Positions 45,516-53,764 of a stretch of DNA of 64,000 bases are shown piece by piece (the stretch's first letter is position 1; every line of letters begins with the position of its first letter). Source of the DNA: an uncultured Duncaniella sp. Lineage in GTDB: Bacteria; Bacteroidota; Bacteroidia; Bacteroidales; Muribaculaceae. The notes under the pieces were generated by a model. The model had not been told where the DNA came from. It was given only the letters and a program-made list of their open reading frames with translations, and did no database searches. The translations under genes were made by a program, and so were the position numbers. The stretch spans positions 186,001-250,000 of the forward strand of contig CAJTQR010000005.1 of the NCBI GenBank assembly GCA_910578515.1. The letters are read 5' to 3'.

Positions 45516-46148
45516 TTATTCTGATTCTTCCGGTTGCGTTATCGTGGCAAAATAGATATCGGTAAGTTCTGGGAGCTCCCTTGCGGGGAGAAATACGTTA
45601 TTTACCATGAGCTGTCCGGGATGGATATGACAGTCATCAAATGTGAAAAAGAAAATTCGGTTTTCTCGTTCGATTGGCAGTCCTAGTTCCTCTGAGAGAA
45701 ACTGAATATTTTCTCTCGGAATTTTTGCTTCATTTGTGATAGTGTTGATGGCATCCTTATATTTTATAGGTACCATATATATAATGTGTGCAGAATATGG
45801 CTGCTGTTCTATGTGGTGGCTTACCTCCTTAATGCACTCCCAGCATTCCAGGGGAGTGAAGTACATATAGACAGTACCATCGCCTTTAAGCGTGGCAAAC
45901 TTTATAGTCTTCCCGTTGCTATCAGTAAGCTGTAAGCGGTCAGTGAATATGTATTTGCATTGATTGGCATATGTTACCTCAACCATATCTTCAATTCGTT
46001 CCATCAAGATAGGGATTGTTAGAGTGCTGTCAATTTGTTCGGTCGGTGATGAGTTGTTTAAATTGGTATCTAAACTCTTTCCCCCGCATCCTGTCAACAG
46101 ACCGATAATAAAAACGTGTGCAATAAGAAACTTCAAAATATTTTTCAT
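45516..46148 (-). CDS. Lipoprotein with a CWEC redox-type motif
   Basis: 210 residues from the ATG at 46148; the longer frame upstream has no signal character. The lipobox is LLTGCGGK (Cys21). A beta strand TVYMYFTPLECWECIKEVSHH (about 92-112, motif CxxC) followed by a helix and IIYMVPIKYKDAIN resembles a thioredoxin-fold protein. FFTFDDCHIHPGQLMVNNVFLP near the end may be the cis-proline side. I do not recognise a named family. It lies 196 bp upstream of the HTCS gene on the same strand, so it may or may not belong to the PUL. Confidence 0.75.
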   Translation of the reverse strand: MKNILKFLIAHVFIIGLLTGCGGKSLDTNLNNSSPTEQIDSTLTIPILMERIEDMVEVTYANQCKYIFTDRLQLTDSNGKTIKFATLKGDGTVYMYFTPLECWECIKEVSHHIEQQPYSAHIIYMVPIKYKDAINTITNEAKIPRENIQFLSEELGLPIERENRIFFFTFDDCHIHPGQLMVNNVFLPARELPELTDIYFATITQPEESE

Positions 46149-46169
46149 GGCTATTTCGGTTTTCAGTTG

Positions 46170-46177
46170 CAAAATTA
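46170..46177 (-). promoter_or_regulatory. -7 box of the CWEC lipoprotein gene
   Basis: TAATTTTG on the minus strand fits TANNTTTG, with the ATG 21 bases further on. No -33 match is seen. Its position also supports the chosen start at 46148. Confidence 0.45.
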
Positions 46178-46275
46178 CTACATGCATGTCTCTTTTCCTA
46201 ATATTTTTCTGTACAATATCCAACCATAAAACATCACTAACCAAATTTGCGAACTGCATAGTATTAAATTAATAT

Positions 46276-46346
46276 GTTCTTGTATTCCCCAACTCCTGTG
46301 TACTCTATTGGTAAAAAAGTGCACGGACAGTGGGGAATACAAGAAC
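46276..46346. repeat. Perfect 16-bp inverted repeat forming a 71-nt hairpin
   Basis: GTTCTTGTATTCCCCA (46276-46291) is repeated in perfect reverse complement at 46331-46346. The 39 bases between continue pairing imperfectly (CTGT/ACAG and GT.C/G.AC). There is no T run on either side. It lies in the 267-bp gap after the CoA-disulfide reductase gene. It could be a terminator-like 3' hairpin, a processed RNA or a small palindromic mobile remnant. Confidence 0.65.
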
Positions 46347-46415
46347 AATAAAACTGGGTAATAAATTAATTAAAAATGTAACTTGACCACACTTGGCTAA
46401 AAATATAACCGTTTA

Positions 46416-48887
46416 TCAAATGAAGAGATTAAGATTTGCGTGGTCTGCACGATTCATGTAGGTAGCTACACCACCGATAGTTACGTTGTCAAGCAACTCT
46501 TCGCGATGTACGCCCATTACATCCATAGACATCTGGCATGCTATGAATTCCACACCGGCATTGATGGCGGCATCGCGTAGTTGTTCGAGAGAGTCAATGT
46601 TTTTATGCTTCATTATATGACGCATCATTTTGCTTCCGGCACCAAACATGTTCATTTTTGATAGTTTGAGTGATTTAGAGTCAGACGGGAGCATCATTGA
46701 GAACATTTTGCCGAATATATCTTTGCGAACCTTTGGCTTGACAGGTTTCTTGATGGCGTTGAGTCCCCAGAATGTAAAGAAAATGGTTACCTTCTCTCCT
46801 GTGGCGGCAGCTCCATTGGCGAGAACGAATGTGGCGAGAGTTTTGTCGAGGTCATCGCTGAAAAGTACAAATGTTTTGCCTTTGCCATTTGATGTCTGAT
46901 TGTTTAGTTGGTTATTTGTGACCAGTCCACGACTCACAATTACTTTGTGTTTACCGGCAGAAGCTTCAGATGAAATGAAATGGTTGCCTGTAGAATTGCA
47001 CCATGCCTCAGCATCGCGTGGGAAACCGGGGTCGGTAGCTATGACTTCAATGGTATGACCCGGAGGGAGGGTGTCGATTGCCTCTTTCAATTTCATGATT
47101 GGACCGGGACACGATAGACCGCAGGCATCAATTCGGACCGCGTGACTCGCAGTATTAGTATTATTAGCCTTTGTTTGTGGTGTGATTGGGCGCATTGAAT
47201 CATTTATATTTTCCTTTGGTTTGTCATCAGGTGCGCATACAGGAGTAGTAGCGGTGCGGAAGGTCTTTATGCCACCGATGAGATTGCGTACGTTAGAATA
47301 ACCATGGAGTCGCAAAATATTGGAAGCAAGATAGCCACGTAAACCCACGCCACAGTAGAGTACTATTGGGAGATGTGTCGAGATTTCCGGGAGGCGTTCA
47401 CGCATTGAATCAAGAGGGATATTTATTGCACCAGGTAGAGCTCCGGTGGCAAATTCCATTGGAGTTCGAACATCAATCAGCAGGTATTCACCAGACCGCA
47501 GGTCCTTCAGCTCACGCCAATAGATAGGTTGCATCTTGCCCGAGAGTATGTTTTGAGCCACATATCCTGCTATAGCTACGGGGTCCTTTGCGGATGAGAA
47601 GGGTGGTGCGTAGGCCTGTTCTATGTGGGTTAGGGTTTCTACAGTACCTCCTGATTTGATTACTTGTGCTATAAGGTCAATGCGTTTGTCTACTCCATCG
47701 TAGCCAACTATCTGGGCTCCTAACAGTTTGCCATCAGTAGGAGAGAATATCACTTTAATGGTCATGGGGAGTGCATCTGGATAATATCCCGCGTGTGATG
47801 ATGGATGGAGCGTGGCTGTGAGATAGGGGATACCCTCGCTTTTCAGACGTTTGGCGGGGAGTCCAGTGGCGGCAACGGTGAGGTCAAAAACTTTGGCAAT
47901 AGATGTGCCAATAGCGCCTTCGTATCGGGTTGTGTCGCCCAGGACCATATTGTCTGCGACGATTCGAGCCTGACGGTTTGCGGGTCCGGCGAGATAGTTG
48001 AGCCATGGTTTGCCTGAGATTGGATGTGGGAATTCAATTGCATCACCAACAGCATATATATCGGGGTCGGATGTGCGCAGGAAGTCGTTCACTTTGATGC
48101 CTCGCATTTCACCGAGCTCTATTCCTGCTGATACGGCGAGGGTGGTGTTAGGACGTACACCGATTGAGAGGATAACCATGTCGGTAACTACAGACCGTCC
48201 ATCAGCAAAACTAACCTCAAGTTTATTACCGATACGTGCAAATGATTTTACTGCAGTCTCAAGATAAAGTCTCACACCCTTTTCTTTGAGGTGGCTATGG
48301 GCTATCTGTGCCATAGAGAAGTCAATCGGAGCCATTACCTGCGGAGCCATCTCTACCACTGACACCTCTGCGCCGGCATGGGTGAGATTTTCTGCCATCT
48401 CGAGTCCGATGAAACCACCACCTACTATTACGGCATGCTTTACAGTACCAGATGCCACACGTGCTTTTATAATATCAGTGTCTTCAACGTTGCGCAGAGT
48501 ATATATGCCCTCGTTATCTATGCCTGGAAGGGGTGGACGCACAGGGGAGGCTCCGGGTGATAGGAGTAACTTGTCGTAAGACTCGGTGTATCGCGAGCCG
48601 TCTGGAGCGGCTACAGTTACGGTTTTCTCCTTTGGGTTGATAGAGACCACCTCTGAGTTCACGCGGACATCGATGTTAAGTCGTTGACGGAACCCTTCAG
48701 GGGTTTGAACAAGTAGTTTCTCGCGCTCGGCTATTACTCCTCCGATGTAATATGGAAGTCCGCAATTTGCATAGGAGATATGCTCTCCTTTCTCGAAAAG
48801 GATTATTTCGGCATCCTCTTTCAATCGTCTTATTCTTGCTGCGGCGGTGGCTCCTCCCGCCACTCCACCTATTATCAGGTACTTCAT
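46416..48887 (-). CDS. CoA-disulfide reductase fused to rhodanese, TusA and DsrE-like domains
   Basis: 823 residues from the ATG at 48887. Residues 1-445 are a pyridine-nucleotide disulfide reductase with FAD motif IGGVAGGATAAA and the single active cysteine SYANCGLPYY (Cys42) of CoA-disulfide/persulfide reductases. A rhodanese domain follows (about 460-550, active cysteine in VLYCGVGLRGY, about 508), then a TusA-like sulfur carrier (ACGLSCPGPIMKLKEAID, about 590-605) and a DsrE/F-like domain (TFVLFSDDLDKTLATFVLANG to the end). Such fusions move sulfane sulfur and reduce per- or polysulfides in the cytosol. It is divergent from oxyR, sharing a 107-bp control region, which suggests peroxide control. 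Confidence 0.93.
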   Translation of the reverse strand: MKYLIIGGVAGGATAAARIRRLKEDAEIILFEKGEHISYANCGLPYYIGGVIAEREKLLVQTPEGFRQRLNIDVRVNSEVVSINPKEKTVTVAAPDGSRYTESYDKLLLSPGASPVRPPLPGIDNEGIYTLRNVEDTDIIKARVASGTVKHAVIVGGGFIGLEMAENLTHAGAEVSVVEMAPQVMAPIDFSMAQIAHSHLKEKGVRLYLETAVKSFARIGNKLEVSFADGRSVVTDMVILSIGVRPNTTLAVSAGIELGEMRGIKVNDFLRTSDPDIYAVGDAIEFPHPISGKPWLNYLAGPANRQARIVADNMVLGDTTRYEGAIGTSIAKVFDLTVAATGLPAKRLKSEGIPYLTATLHPSSHAGYYPDALPMTIKVIFSPTDGKLLGAQIVGYDGVDKRIDLIAQVIKSGGTVETLTHIEQAYAPPFSSAKDPVAIAGYVAQNILSGKMQPIYWRELKDLRSGEYLLIDVRTPMEFATGALPGAINIPLDSMRERLPEISTHLPIVLYCGVGLRGYLASNILRLHGYSNVRNLIGGIKTFRTATTPVCAPDDKPKENINDSMRPITPQTKANNTNTASHAVRIDACGLSCPGPIMKLKEAIDTLPPGHTIEVIATDPGFPRDAEAWCNSTGNHFISSEASAGKHKVIVSRGLVTNNQLNNQTSNGKGKTFVLFSDDLDKTLATFVLANGAAATGEKVTIFFTFWGLNAIKKPVKPKVRKDIFGKMFSMMLPSDSKSLKLSKMNMFGAGSKMMRHIMKHKNIDSLEQLRDAAINAGVEFIACQMSMDVMGVHREELLDNVTIGGVATYMNRADHANLNLFI

Positions 48888-48911
48888 AATAATATTAGTT
48901 TTATTTGTTTG

Positions 48912-48943
48912 CAAAGATAGGGATAGATATATAGACAAACAAA
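48912..48943 (-). promoter_or_regulatory. Promoter of the CoA-disulfide reductase gene
   Basis: Minus strand TTTG (48943-48940), 20 bp, TATCTTTG (48919-48912): a full match to the Bacteroidota consensus. The leader is about 20 bases. Confidence 0.7.
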
Positions 48944-48977
48944 TGATTTTTGCTATCTTTGTATAGATAAAAACTAT
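48942..48977 (+). promoter_or_regulatory. oxyR -7 box and OxyR operator
   Basis: TATCTTTG at 48954-48961 is the oxyR -7 box; with its mirror image at 48919-48912 it forms a 9-bp inverted repeat. ATAGATAAAAACTAT at 48963-48977 fits every fixed position of the OxyR consensus ATAGnTnnnAnCTAT. A weaker half (AATGATTTTTGCTAT, 48942-48956) lies six bases upstream, close to the two-motif arrangement of known OxyR sites. The strong half overlaps the predicted transcription start, which suits autorepression. Confidence 0.7.
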
Positions 48978-48994
48978 TAATAAGGAAATATCAT

Positions 48995-49921
48995 ATGACT
49001 TTGCAACAATTGAAGTACGTGGTGGCAATTGACCGCTACCGTAGTTTTGCGTCGGCAGCTGAGGCTCTTGACGTTACGCAGCCAACTTTAAGCGGTATGG
49101 TTGGAAAATTAGAGGAGGAGCTTGATGTAAAGCTCTTTGAACGCACCAGTCGTCGTGTCGCCACTACACCTACTGGCGCTAAAATAGTAGAGCAGGCGCA
49201 GCGTATACTTATGGAGGCTGGTCGGCTCAGAGAAATGGTGAGCGAAATCAAAGGAAAGGTTTCTGGTGAATTTCGTATTGCAGTGGGACCGAGTATAGCT
49301 CCTTACATTTTACCGGATTTCATAAAGAATTATCTTGCCGATTATCCGCAAGTTACCCTATCGGTAGAGGAAATGCGTCCCGAGGCAATGATTCGTTCGC
49401 TTCAGCATGCCACTATTGATGCTGGCATCGCTACCACTGGACACATTGTCGCGGGAATCCTCGAGGTTCCCTTATATACCGAGCGTTTCCTTGTGTACCT
49501 ATCGGAAAGCTGCCGTAGGAGATTTCCTACGTTCAGTCCTGATGAATTGGAACATGAGCAACTGTGGGTAATGAAGGAGGTGCAATGTCTGCGTGAGAGT
49601 GCTTTCAGCTTCTGCAAGGGACGTGTAGGCAGGCGACATGTATATGAAGCGGGAAATATTGATACACTTCTACGTATAGTTGATGCCAACGGTGGATATA
49701 CCATCATACCAGAGATGCATTTGCCCATGCTAACTGAGCACCAGAGGCGCAATGTGAGGCGTATCGATGGTCCACATCTGTCGCTGCGTAAAGTCTCGCT
49801 ATACATTCGTGAGGATTATGTGAGAGAACGTATGCTCAACACTGTTATAGATACACTTTGCAAGTTTATGCCTAATGGTATGATGGAGGCTCCTCTGCTC
49901 AGGAATGGTATACGACTATAA
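48995..49921 (+). CDS. oxyR: Peroxide-sensing LysR-type regulator OxyR
   Basis: 308 residues. The N-terminal helix-turn-helix (TLQQLKYVVAIDRYRSFASA, then DVTQPTLSGMVGKLE) is LysR-type. The effector domain has Cys198 and Cys207 in QCLRESAFSFC, matching the E. coli OxyR pair Cys199/Cys208 (HCLRDQAMGFC) in spacing and surroundings. These form the disulfide that activates the protein on hydrogen peroxide. GGYTIIPEMHLP follows at the usual distance. An OxyR-consensus site lies directly upstream of its own start, and the divergent partner encodes a thiol/persulfide reductase. Confidence 0.95.
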   Translation: MTLQQLKYVVAIDRYRSFASAAEALDVTQPTLSGMVGKLEEELDVKLFERTSRRVATTPTGAKIVEQAQRILMEAGRLREMVSEIKGKVSGEFRIAVGPSIAPYILPDFIKNYLADYPQVTLSVEEMRPEAMIRSLQHATIDAGIATTGHIVAGILEVPLYTERFLVYLSESCRRRFPTFSPDELEHEQLWVMKEVQCLRESAFSFCKGRVGRRHVYEAGNIDTLLRIVDANGGYTIIPEMHLPMLTEHQRRNVRRIDGPHLSLRKVSLYIREDYVRERMLNTVIDTLCKFMPNGMMEAPLLRNGIRL

Positions 49922-50080
49922 TCTACACCTATTTTGTTGTTATATCGAAGGAAATACAATAGTATAGGTGGAAGTTCCGGTCTTAAATGAGTGGAGATAC
50001 ATATTACAATTATGGAAACAATTGCATCTCAATGAACAATACAATGTCTGTAAGCCTTAATACATCAAATATTCGAGGTT

Positions 50081-51520
50081 ATGAACTCACAGACAATATA
50101 TTCTAAATTTAAGGAAATAGCGGTTAAGTATCAAGATGCCCCTGCAATTATTGAAGACGACCGCATGCTGACGTATGCACAGTTAGACCAATTGGTGAAT
50201 AGTATCATGGCTAAGTTCTATGATATGAAACCAAACTATGTCGGGATTGTAATGCATCACGGGGCTGAACAGATTGCTGCAATGCTCGCAGTGCTTAAAT
50301 ATGGTGCAGCATACGTGCCGGCTGAGCCGACACTCCCACAGGAGCGTATTGACTACATGATGCAGACCGCAGGCGTGAAACTGATAATAACTGATAATTA
50401 TTGCCGTCATATAGAATTGCCCACGAAGGAAATGCCAGACCGCTCCCGTCCGGATAGCGTTGCGTATGTCCTTTATACGTCAGGCACTACTGGGAAGCCC
50501 AAAGGAGTGGTAGTGGAGAACCATTCAGTGGTTAACTACGCACAGGCATTTGAATCGGAATTTCATACCGGTCCAGGTGATATAATGCTTCAATATTCCG
50601 TTTGCTCCTTTGATATATTCGTTGAGGAGGTATTCACCTCCCTATTGAATGGTGCTGCAATATGCATACCTTCTGTGGCAATCCATAATGGTTCGCTTAC
50701 AGGATTGATGAAATTTGTTGAACGACATAATGTCACTATTCTCGATGGTTTTCCTTACTTGGTTGCAGAGATAAATAAACTGCCCAAAATACCATCGTCA
50801 ATCAAATTGATTATTAGTGGGGGAGACGTGATAAGGGGGAGCTATATCACCAACCTTCGCGGGCGTGGAATAAAGATTTACAACACTTACGGTCCGTCGG
50901 AAACAACCGTTTGCTCAAACTATTATCGCGTAGATAATGTAGAGCCATTGGACGATGGTACATTTCCTATTGGAAAAGCTGTGAATGGAGTCCGGGTTAA
51001 GATTCTGGATAAGAATCTTAAGGAAGTTCCTCAAGGCGAGATTGGTGAAATTTGTATTTTTGGTGAGGGGGTCAGCCGTGGATATCTCGGTAATCCTCCT
51101 GAACAAAAGAACTTTGTGACGATGAATGATGGTACTCGAATGTACCGTAGCGGAGACCTGGGATATGAAATGCCAGATGGAAATATTGCTTTTCTACATC
51201 GTAGGGATGAGCAGGTAATGATTCTGGGTAAACGTGTTGAGCCGGAAGAAGTGGAGAATGTGCTCAATAACTGTCCGGGTATTGAAAGAGGAATCGTGCG
51301 TGCTTTTCTTGATGAGAACGGTCTGCACTATCTCGTAGCATATTTTGTAGCAGATAAGAGTTGTACTTTACATAAAATCCATGAATGGCTCGCATCCAAG
51401 CTTACAGACTTCATGATTCCTGAATTTTTCGTAAAGATGAAACGTATCCCACTTACACATCGTGGTAAGGTAGATATGGAGGCACTCCCTGTGGTAATGA
51501 AAGAAGGAGACGCAATATGA
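50081..51520 (+). CDS. Stand-alone amino-acid adenylation enzyme (AMP-forming)
   Basis: 479 residues, one complete adenylation domain. The core motifs are present: VLYTSGTTGKPKGVV (A3, about 130-145), SFDIFVEEVF with the aspartate that binds the amino group of amino-acid substrates (about 180), YNTYGPSETTV (A5, about 267), MYRSGDLG (A7) and HRRDEQVMILGKRVEPEEVE (A8). The catalytic A10 lysine lies in HRGKVDMEALP near the end. No carrier-protein, condensation or thioesterase domain is fused or adjacent. The stop overlaps the ATG of a GNAT acetyltransferase, so the two make a coupled pair. The substrate cannot be read from the sequence by eye. Confidence 0.88.
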   Translation: MNSQTIYSKFKEIAVKYQDAPAIIEDDRMLTYAQLDQLVNSIMAKFYDMKPNYVGIVMHHGAEQIAAMLAVLKYGAAYVPAEPTLPQERIDYMMQTAGVKLIITDNYCRHIELPTKEMPDRSRPDSVAYVLYTSGTTGKPKGVVVENHSVVNYAQAFESEFHTGPGDIMLQYSVCSFDIFVEEVFTSLLNGAAICIPSVAIHNGSLTGLMKFVERHNVTILDGFPYLVAEINKLPKIPSSIKLIISGGDVIRGSYITNLRGRGIKIYNTYGPSETTVCSNYYRVDNVEPLDDGTFPIGKAVNGVRVKILDKNLKEVPQGEIGEICIFGEGVSRGYLGNPPEQKNFVTMNDGTRMYRSGDLGYEMPDGNIAFLHRRDEQVMILGKRVEPEEVENVLNNCPGIERGIVRAFLDENGLHYLVAYFVADKSCTLHKIHEWLASKLTDFMIPEFFVKMKRIPLTHRGKVDMEALPVVMKEGDAI

Positions 51521-51975
51521 TTGAGATAAAAAGAACAACATCTTTGCACGAGTTGATGCGCTGGCGGCATGAAGTTATTATGAATGTATTCGGTATATGC
51601 CCTGATGTGGAGTTGCTTGAAGCGAACAAGCGATATTATAAGAAACATATTCTTGATGGCTCTCACATAGCTTTTGTGGCATTAGCTGATGGTGTGGAAT
51701 GCGGATGTGGTGCTGTTTGTTTTAGCGAAGAACTCCCATCGCCTGATAATCCAAGCGGTAGATGCGCTTACTTGATGAATATATATGTCTGCCGGGAGTA
51801 TCGTGATGTTGGCATTGCTCATCAAATTGTAAAGAGACTTATTGATGAGTCACTAAAGCGTGGTTGTAATAAAATATACCTTGAAACAACTGCAGATGGT
51901 CGTCCTATCTACGAATCGTTTGGATTTCATAATATGCAGGATATGATGAGGTATGATGATGCACGTAGTTTATAG
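51517..51975 (+). CDS. GNAT-family N-acetyltransferase
   Basis: 152 residues. It overlaps the adenylation gene by 4 bp (ATGA), which implies translational coupling. The GNAT fold is shown by LMNIYVCREYRDVGIAHQIV, whose RxxGxA element (about 97-102) is the acetyl-CoA pyrophosphate loop, and by IYLETTADGRPIYESFGF, the last strand and helix of motif B. It acetylates an amine with acetyl-CoA. The partner suggests an amino acid or an aminoacyl product (inference). No own promoter is seen. Confidence 0.9.
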   Translation: MIEIKRTTSLHELMRWRHEVIMNVFGICPDVELLEANKRYYKKHILDGSHIAFVALADGVECGCGAVCFSEELPSPDNPSGRCAYLMNIYVCREYRDVGIAHQIVKRLIDESLKRGCNKIYLETTADGRPIYESFGFHNMQDMMRYDDARSL

Positions 51976-52091
51976 TTTTACGCAGGCAATCACTACTATA
52001 ATTACATATAACATATAGTCATAGGAAATTGTAAAAATGTACCTTCGCAATAATATTAGAATATAATCATGTATTAATCAAAGAATTTTAG

Positions 52092-52099
52092 TAATTTTG
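52092..52099 (+). promoter_or_regulatory. -7 box of the 6S-like RNA
   Basis: TAATTTTG fits TANNTTTG exactly; transcription would start near 52104, just before the closing stem of the predicted RNA. A -33 TTTG is not evident. Confidence 0.5.
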
Positions 52100-52103
52100 C
52101 AGT

Positions 52104-52305
52104 TGGATTGAGGCAACTCTATCCGCGACATTTTGGAAAATAAGAAGCGTTATGCTTATCTTGTAAGTGAAAACGTAGGAACTTTTCAACAGTGCAAGGA
52201 TAGCATAGTGGTTCTCACGCACATGCGTGGGCTGCTATTGTTACATCTGCACTAATGGTTTCCTACGACCTTCACTTAAGACGTGGCATAGTTGGCTCAC
52301 GTTTT
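52104..52305 (+). ncRNA. ssrS: 6S RNA-like structured RNA
   Basis: The whole stretch folds on itself as one long rod. The closing stem is TGAGGCAACT... (52109-52129) with ...AGTTGGCTCA (52280-52299), with small bulges. The middle stems are TAAGTGAA (52164-52171) with TTCACTTA (52271-52278) and CGTAGGAA (52174-52181) with TTCCTACG (52260-52267). The terminal stems are AGTGCA/TGCACT, ATAGCA/TGCTAT and CACG/CGTG. A mostly unpaired 5' side (52130-52163), with one small hairpin, makes an asymmetric central bubble. Rod shape, central bubble and about 190 nt are the hallmarks of 6S RNA, which binds RNA polymerase. TTTTC follows the 3' arm. Not checked against a covariance model. Confidence 0.65.
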
Positions 52306-52356
52306 CTTTCATTAACCTCTCCATCGAGTCAGTGGAGAAAGATAATATGTAAGACA

Positions 52357-53484
52357 ATGGAAAGTGGTTTAATCTTTCGGAGAATCCTTATCCTAAAAAC
52401 ACTGACTGACAAAGTAAGAAACAAAATTCTATTTATTGTTTTAAGTGCGGTTTTTTTCCCTCTTGTGGTTTTGAGTCAAGAAACGGATTCAATTGTCGGA
52501 CGACCATATAAATCGTTCGATACAATAGCTTTTTGTTCATACCAGAAATTTCACCCCTCGCAGTATCTTACCGACAATAACTGGGATATCCTCTGTGCAT
52601 TCGTGGAACCGGGTAAAACCGTGAAACTTGATTCCCTTGGTATTCCTTACAACAGGAGTCAATTACGATTATTGGAAATAGGAGATTTGCTCTCCTATGA
52701 GAATGGCATATACAAAACTATAATGCCAATTTTCGGGAAAACGGAAACTCAAACTATTCGTCGACAGTCCAAAGAATTTGCTGATAGTATTTTCCCTATA
52801 ATTGAGCCGGAATTGATGCAACTGATTACAGATTTTGATAAAGCCGGCTATGCAAAACAAACTTATAGTCTTATATTCTCCTATCTGCTTGACACATATA
52901 TCTGGGATAATGAAAGATTAGCTTCACCAATGAATTGTGAGAATCACGGCTCTTGGACGGGGGCATACTGGGCAATGTATGATTCACGCTCACATGTAAA
53001 AATAGGGACAAATGGCTTTGGACCTATCCACCAAAATTGGACGGATGACCTTGGATATTGGCTAAAATCAAACAAACTGATTGCCTTTGCAAAAGAAGTA
53101 AACAAAACACATGGGCGTCCTATAGAAAATAAAGATGTAATAAATGCGATTGATGGTTGGGGACTTATAAATCAGGATGGGAAAATTCTTATACCGATAA
53201 TGCGCGTTGGCAGCAATGATAAAATTGATGTCCTTTGTAAAAGCATTACAACACAATTAAGTGAAGCAGTAAAGTTTTACTGTCATTCATGGAGCGCTGA
53301 ACACAACATTGCTTCTGAAAAATTGGGTCAGATTATTTTCTACCATGAGGTGATGTGGGATTTACTTGATATTTTGGAGTCAAAGGGTATGATATCTATG
53401 CCTCCAATCCTTAAAGGTGAAGAAGTAGGGAAAGAGCATTTTGGAGATATTTGCTTTATCGTATTAGAAGAAAATCAAGATTGA
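52357..53484 (+). CDS. Secreted protein of unknown function
   Basis: 375 residues from the ATG at 52357; the frame opens earlier at 52255 but that part lies inside the 6S-like RNA. A hydrophobic segment KILFIVLSAVFFPLVVLSQ acts as a signal peptide or anchor, ending near residue 43. The mature part includes SQLRLLEIGDLL and GIYKTIMPIFGKTETQTIRRQ, which resembles a winged-helix arrangement, and many aromatic segments (WTGAYWAMYDSRSH, CHSWSAEHN). No family is recognised. The gene stands alone between the RNA and a clear terminator, and may be read through from the RNA promoter. Confidence 0.7.
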   Translation: MESGLIFRRILILKTLTDKVRNKILFIVLSAVFFPLVVLSQETDSIVGRPYKSFDTIAFCSYQKFHPSQYLTDNNWDILCAFVEPGKTVKLDSLGIPYNRSQLRLLEIGDLLSYENGIYKTIMPIFGKTETQTIRRQSKEFADSIFPIIEPELMQLITDFDKAGYAKQTYSLIFSYLLDTYIWDNERLASPMNCENHGSWTGAYWAMYDSRSHVKIGTNGFGPIHQNWTDDLGYWLKSNKLIAFAKEVNKTHGRPIENKDVINAIDGWGLINQDGKILIPIMRVGSNDKIDVLCKSITTQLSEAVKFYCHSWSAEHNIASEKLGQIIFYHEVMWDLLDILESKGMISMPPILKGEEVGKEHFGDICFIVLEENQD

Positions 53485-53510
53485 ATCCCTTTCCTAACAT
53501 ATACCATATT

Positions 53511-53549
53511 AAATAACATCCCCGACAATCGATGTAGGGGATGTTATTT
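53511..53549 (+). terminator. Terminator after the unknown secreted protein gene
   Basis: A perfect 13-bp stem, AAATAACATCCCC (53511-53523) with 53537-53549, with a 13-base loop. The 3' arm ends in TTATTT and a further T follows. Confidence 0.75.
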
Positions 53550-53569
53550 TCAATTAGCGACAGCAAGAT

Positions 53570-53764
53570 ATGTCTTTTTCTTCTCTTGCCAGCCTTATTT
53601 TTTCTGTAAAATCTTATCAGAAAATCAAAACATCTGGCAGGATTCTTTTGGTTTTGGGGATTTCATTTGTTACCGTTGTATTATTTTTGGCGCATGACAT
53701 TATTGAGAGTGCAGATGCGACCAACATAATAATCGTGTTGATTATCTTTCTCATTAATAATTAG
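53570..53764 (+). CDS. Possible small membrane protein
   Basis: 64 codons with two strongly hydrophobic segments (about 24-42, GRILLVLGISFVTVVLFLA, and 52-63). There is no recognisable family, no clear promoter and no ribosome site. It overlaps the 3' end of the opposing RibD-like gene by 11 bp. It may be a real small protein or a chance frame in AT-rich DNA. Confidence 0.3.
   Translation: MSFSSLASLIFSVKSYQKIKTSGRILLVLGISFVTVVLFLAHDIIESADATNIIIVLIIFLINN

Noticed and set aside
52164..52278. Integron attC or retron RNA as the explanation of the nested hairpin
   Set aside because: No integrase, reverse transcriptase or attC core sites were seen. The paired closing stem and bubble fit 6S RNA better.
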